Shown piece after piece: positions 35,964-37,645 of a stretch of 37,645 bases of DNA (positions within the stretch are counted from its first letter, which is position 1; every line of letters starts with the position of its first letter). The stretch covers positions 1 through 37,645 of the IMG/VR virus record IMGVR_UViG_3300013103_001392; one strand, written 5' to 3'. Source of the DNA: a virus. A model generated the notes under the pieces. The model did not search any database and was not told the origin of the DNA. It saw only the letters and a list, made by a program, of their open reading frames with translations. The position numbers were made by a program, and so were the translations under genes.

Positions 35964-37645
35964 ATGGCATGGCTTTCGAACTGGCAATATCGTAAAAAAC
36001 TAACAATTCCTGCGTCTAAGATTGATTCGGATTTAACGCACTTTCCTGTGCCAATAATTTTGGATTCTTCGGTTGGACTTAACAAACAAGATGTTACCGA
36101 TATTTTTGATGAAATTGGAAGTAATTCAAAGAAAATTGCTGTAACAAAGAGTGATGGAACAACTCAGCTTTATGTAGAGATAGAACAATGGGATAGCGTC
36201 AACAAAAAAGCAGTTTTGTGGGTAAGTAGCTCAGATCTGACATTAAGTTCTACAAGTGACAATGTCCTTTATTTATACTTTGATAATTCACAAGCTGATA
36301 ACACGACTTATGTTGGAGATACGGGAAGCACTCCAGCTCAGAATGTTTGGGATAGTAATTATGTAGGAGTTTGGCATTTGAATAAACAGATAGGAAAAGA
36401 GGAAGATTATGCTACCACTCTTTTTGAAGATGATTGTTCGGGAACACTCGATAACTGGACCAATGGAAATGGGGCTACTCATAGTTTCTCAAATGGGATA
36501 ATGACAGTTGAAGATGATAGCACCAGTAATTCCGAATATGTTTATCATGATGTTTCTAACTCAAACGATGATTGGTATTTCAAGATAAGAATGAAAGTTA
36601 CTGCTCAAACTGGAAATCCGATTCTTTTTCAACTAAGAGATGGAACAGATGCCACAGGATATGAAGTAGCAGGAGTTTATAGAGACACTGATGGAAGTTT
36701 GTATGCTTATAATGCTGGCTGGACAGATACCGGAGCAGATTTAAGTTTAGATACTTGGGTTACTTTTGAGGCTTATGGAAATACCAATGATGGAAAGTAT
36801 TGGTTAAAAATAAATGGCACAGAATATGGTCCATATTCCAGACATAGTAGTGGTTCTGGTCCAATAGATTCTATTTTAATAGGAGGAGGAAGTTCAAGTG
36901 CAACGTGGACATACGAAGTTGATTCTGTATTACTCAAAGATACTTTAGTTAAAGATTCAACATCTAATGGGAATAACGGAGAAAGTAGAGGTTCAATGAC
37001 TTCTTCTGATTTGGTAGATGGAAAAATAGGAAAAGCTTGGAATTTTGATGGAACAAATGATGGGGTTGATTTCTCAGGAGATTTAGTGGGGAATAGTTTG
37101 ACGGTAGAAGCTTGGGTTAAAGCAGATGTAATCGCAGATGACACAACGATTGTGATAGAAAATAGCACTGATGTAGGAACGGATTGGCAACTAGGAATAA
37201 GAAGTGCTATTTCAGGAGATTCAGATAGTTTTATAATGGCTTCTTATGAAGCAGGTGTTGGTTGGCATTATGCATTGGATACCTTAACTGCTCAAAGTGC
37301 TACTTGGTATTATCTTGCTGGAACAGCTGATGGAACTACTCTCCGTCTTTATAGAGATGGAATTGAGGTAGCTTCAGCAAGTATGGGAGCAATTGCTGGA
37401 AGTGGAACATTTACCACAAGAATAGGAAAAAGAGAAAGCGATACTGCTGGTTTTTGGGATGGAATCATAGATGAGGTTAGAATTTCTAATACTGCTCGCT
37501 CCTTCGCTTGGATAAAAGCCTCTTATTATGCTCAAAGTGATCAATTTATCTATTGGGGTGGAACTGAAAGCAGTTCTAATCCTGATTGGATTAATGGTTG
37601 GCAATACCGTAAAAAAATAACAATAGATTCGACCAAGATAGATTC
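35964..37645 (+). CDS. DUF2341/LamG tail or adhesin protein, 3' truncated by window
   Basis: The frame stays open from ATG 35964 (AAGAAGG 3 nt upstream) to the window end, 560 codons. Residues about 6-110 form a DUF2341 domain (NWQYRKKLTIPASKID, then VLYLYFDN). Two LamG/concanavalin-like beta-sandwiches follow (about 150-335 and 350-520), the second with SLTVEAWVKAD, TTLRLYRDGIEVASA and WDGIIDEVRISNTARS. At about residue 544 a new DUF2341 unit starts, GWQYRKKITIDSTKID, nearly repeating the N-terminus, so the gene is a multi-domain repeat protein. Such proteins are carbohydrate-binding fibres or appendages. The Thr/Ser/Asp-rich composition differs from its Lys-rich neighbours. Confidence 0.78.
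   Translation, partial: MAWLSNWQYRKKLTIPASKIDSDLTHFPVPIILDSSVGLNKQDVTDIFDEIGSNSKKIAVTKSDGTTQLYVEIEQWDSVNKKAVLWVSSSDLTLSSTSDNVLYLYFDNSQADNTTYVGDTGSTPAQNVWDSNYVGVWHLNKQIGKEEDYATTLFEDDCSGTLDNWTNGNGATHSFSNGIMTVEDDSTSNSEYVYHDVSNSNDDWYFKIRMKVTAQTGNPILFQLRDGTDATGYEVAGVYRDTDGSLYAYNAGWTDTGADLSLDTWVTFEAYGNTNDGKYWLKINGTEYGPYSRHSSGSGPIDSILIGGGSSSATWTYEVDSVLLKDTLVKDSTSNGNNGESRGSMTSSDLVDGKIGKAWNFDGTNDGVDFSGDLVGNSLTVEAWVKADVIADDTTIVIENSTDVGTDWQLGIRSAISGDSDSFIMASYEAGVGWHYALDTLTAQSATWYYLAGTADGTTLRLYRDGIEVASASMGAIAGSGTFTTRIGKRESDTAGFWDGIIDEVRISNTARSFAWIKASYYAQSDQFIYWGGTESSSNPDWINGWQYRKKITIDSTKID

Overview
The window looks like part of a tailed-phage (or prophage-like) genome of Mu-type head architecture, AT-rich, infecting a bacterium. 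Bacterial signals are a DnaN-like sliding clamp, near-consensus sigma-70 promoters (8262-8289, 11662-11690, 12152-12180), a perfect DnaA box (8299-8307), a U-tract terminator (35921-35953) and standard stop codons including TGA. I cannot name the host; low GC, few Shine-Dalgarno sites and TnpB/DUF2341 content would fit an uncultivated lineage. No terminase, integrase, tail tube or lysis gene is visible, so part of the genome lies outside.

Layout: (1) Positions 1-81 hold the 3' end of a rightward gene, then a G-poor 320-bp gap. (2) Positions 400-11623 are a leftward early block of small accessory genes plus a DNA methyltransferase, an HNH endonuclease, an AAA+ ATPase, a TnpB element and a DnaN-like mini-clamp. 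It is interrupted by two strongly structured non-coding stretches (5835-6189, 7948-8199). Most leftward genes are preceded by the octamer-like motif AAAAGGTC 18-39 nt before the start codon, and five gaps carry a four-G-run motif. (3) Positions 11640-12187 are the divergent hub: promoters both ways, DnaA-like direct repeats and a 188-bp tract with only six T. (4) Positions 12188-24531 are the head module, rightward: zinc-ribbon protein, Mu gp29-like portal, a 40-aa zinc ribbon, a 2241-aa multi-enzyme protein, a double-protease/scaffold protein, decoration protein and Mu gpT-like major capsid. (5) Positions 24562-35800 are a glycan cargo: heptose kinase and nucleotidyltransferase, cupin-HAD, epimerase, NDP-sugar dehydrogenase, sulfotransferase, several methyltransferases, two GT9-like and two GT8-like glycosyltransferases. 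(6) From 35964 to the window end is a DUF2341/LamG tail or adhesin gene, open at the right edge.

Most notable is the 2241-aa protein sitting where Mu-type phages keep the MuF head-morphogenesis gene. It joins an ASCH-like domain, a metallo-beta-lactamase, a nucleotidyltransferase-like domain, an ATP-dependent DNA ligase, a D12-class DNA adenine methylase and two LigD-type 3'-phosphoesterase domains, the first split by a LAGLIDADG intein. This reads as a single-chain DNA end-processing and sealing machine, possibly delivered in the virion.

The second theme is RNA structure. At least four gaps (3382-3435, 8074-8147, 24617-24672, 35827-35918) contain two long complementary helices in interleaved a-b-a'-b' order, i.e. 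pseudoknots or mutually exclusive switches, with no sequence shared between them. The glycan module appears to make and transfer an ADP-heptose-type sugar and to decorate it further.
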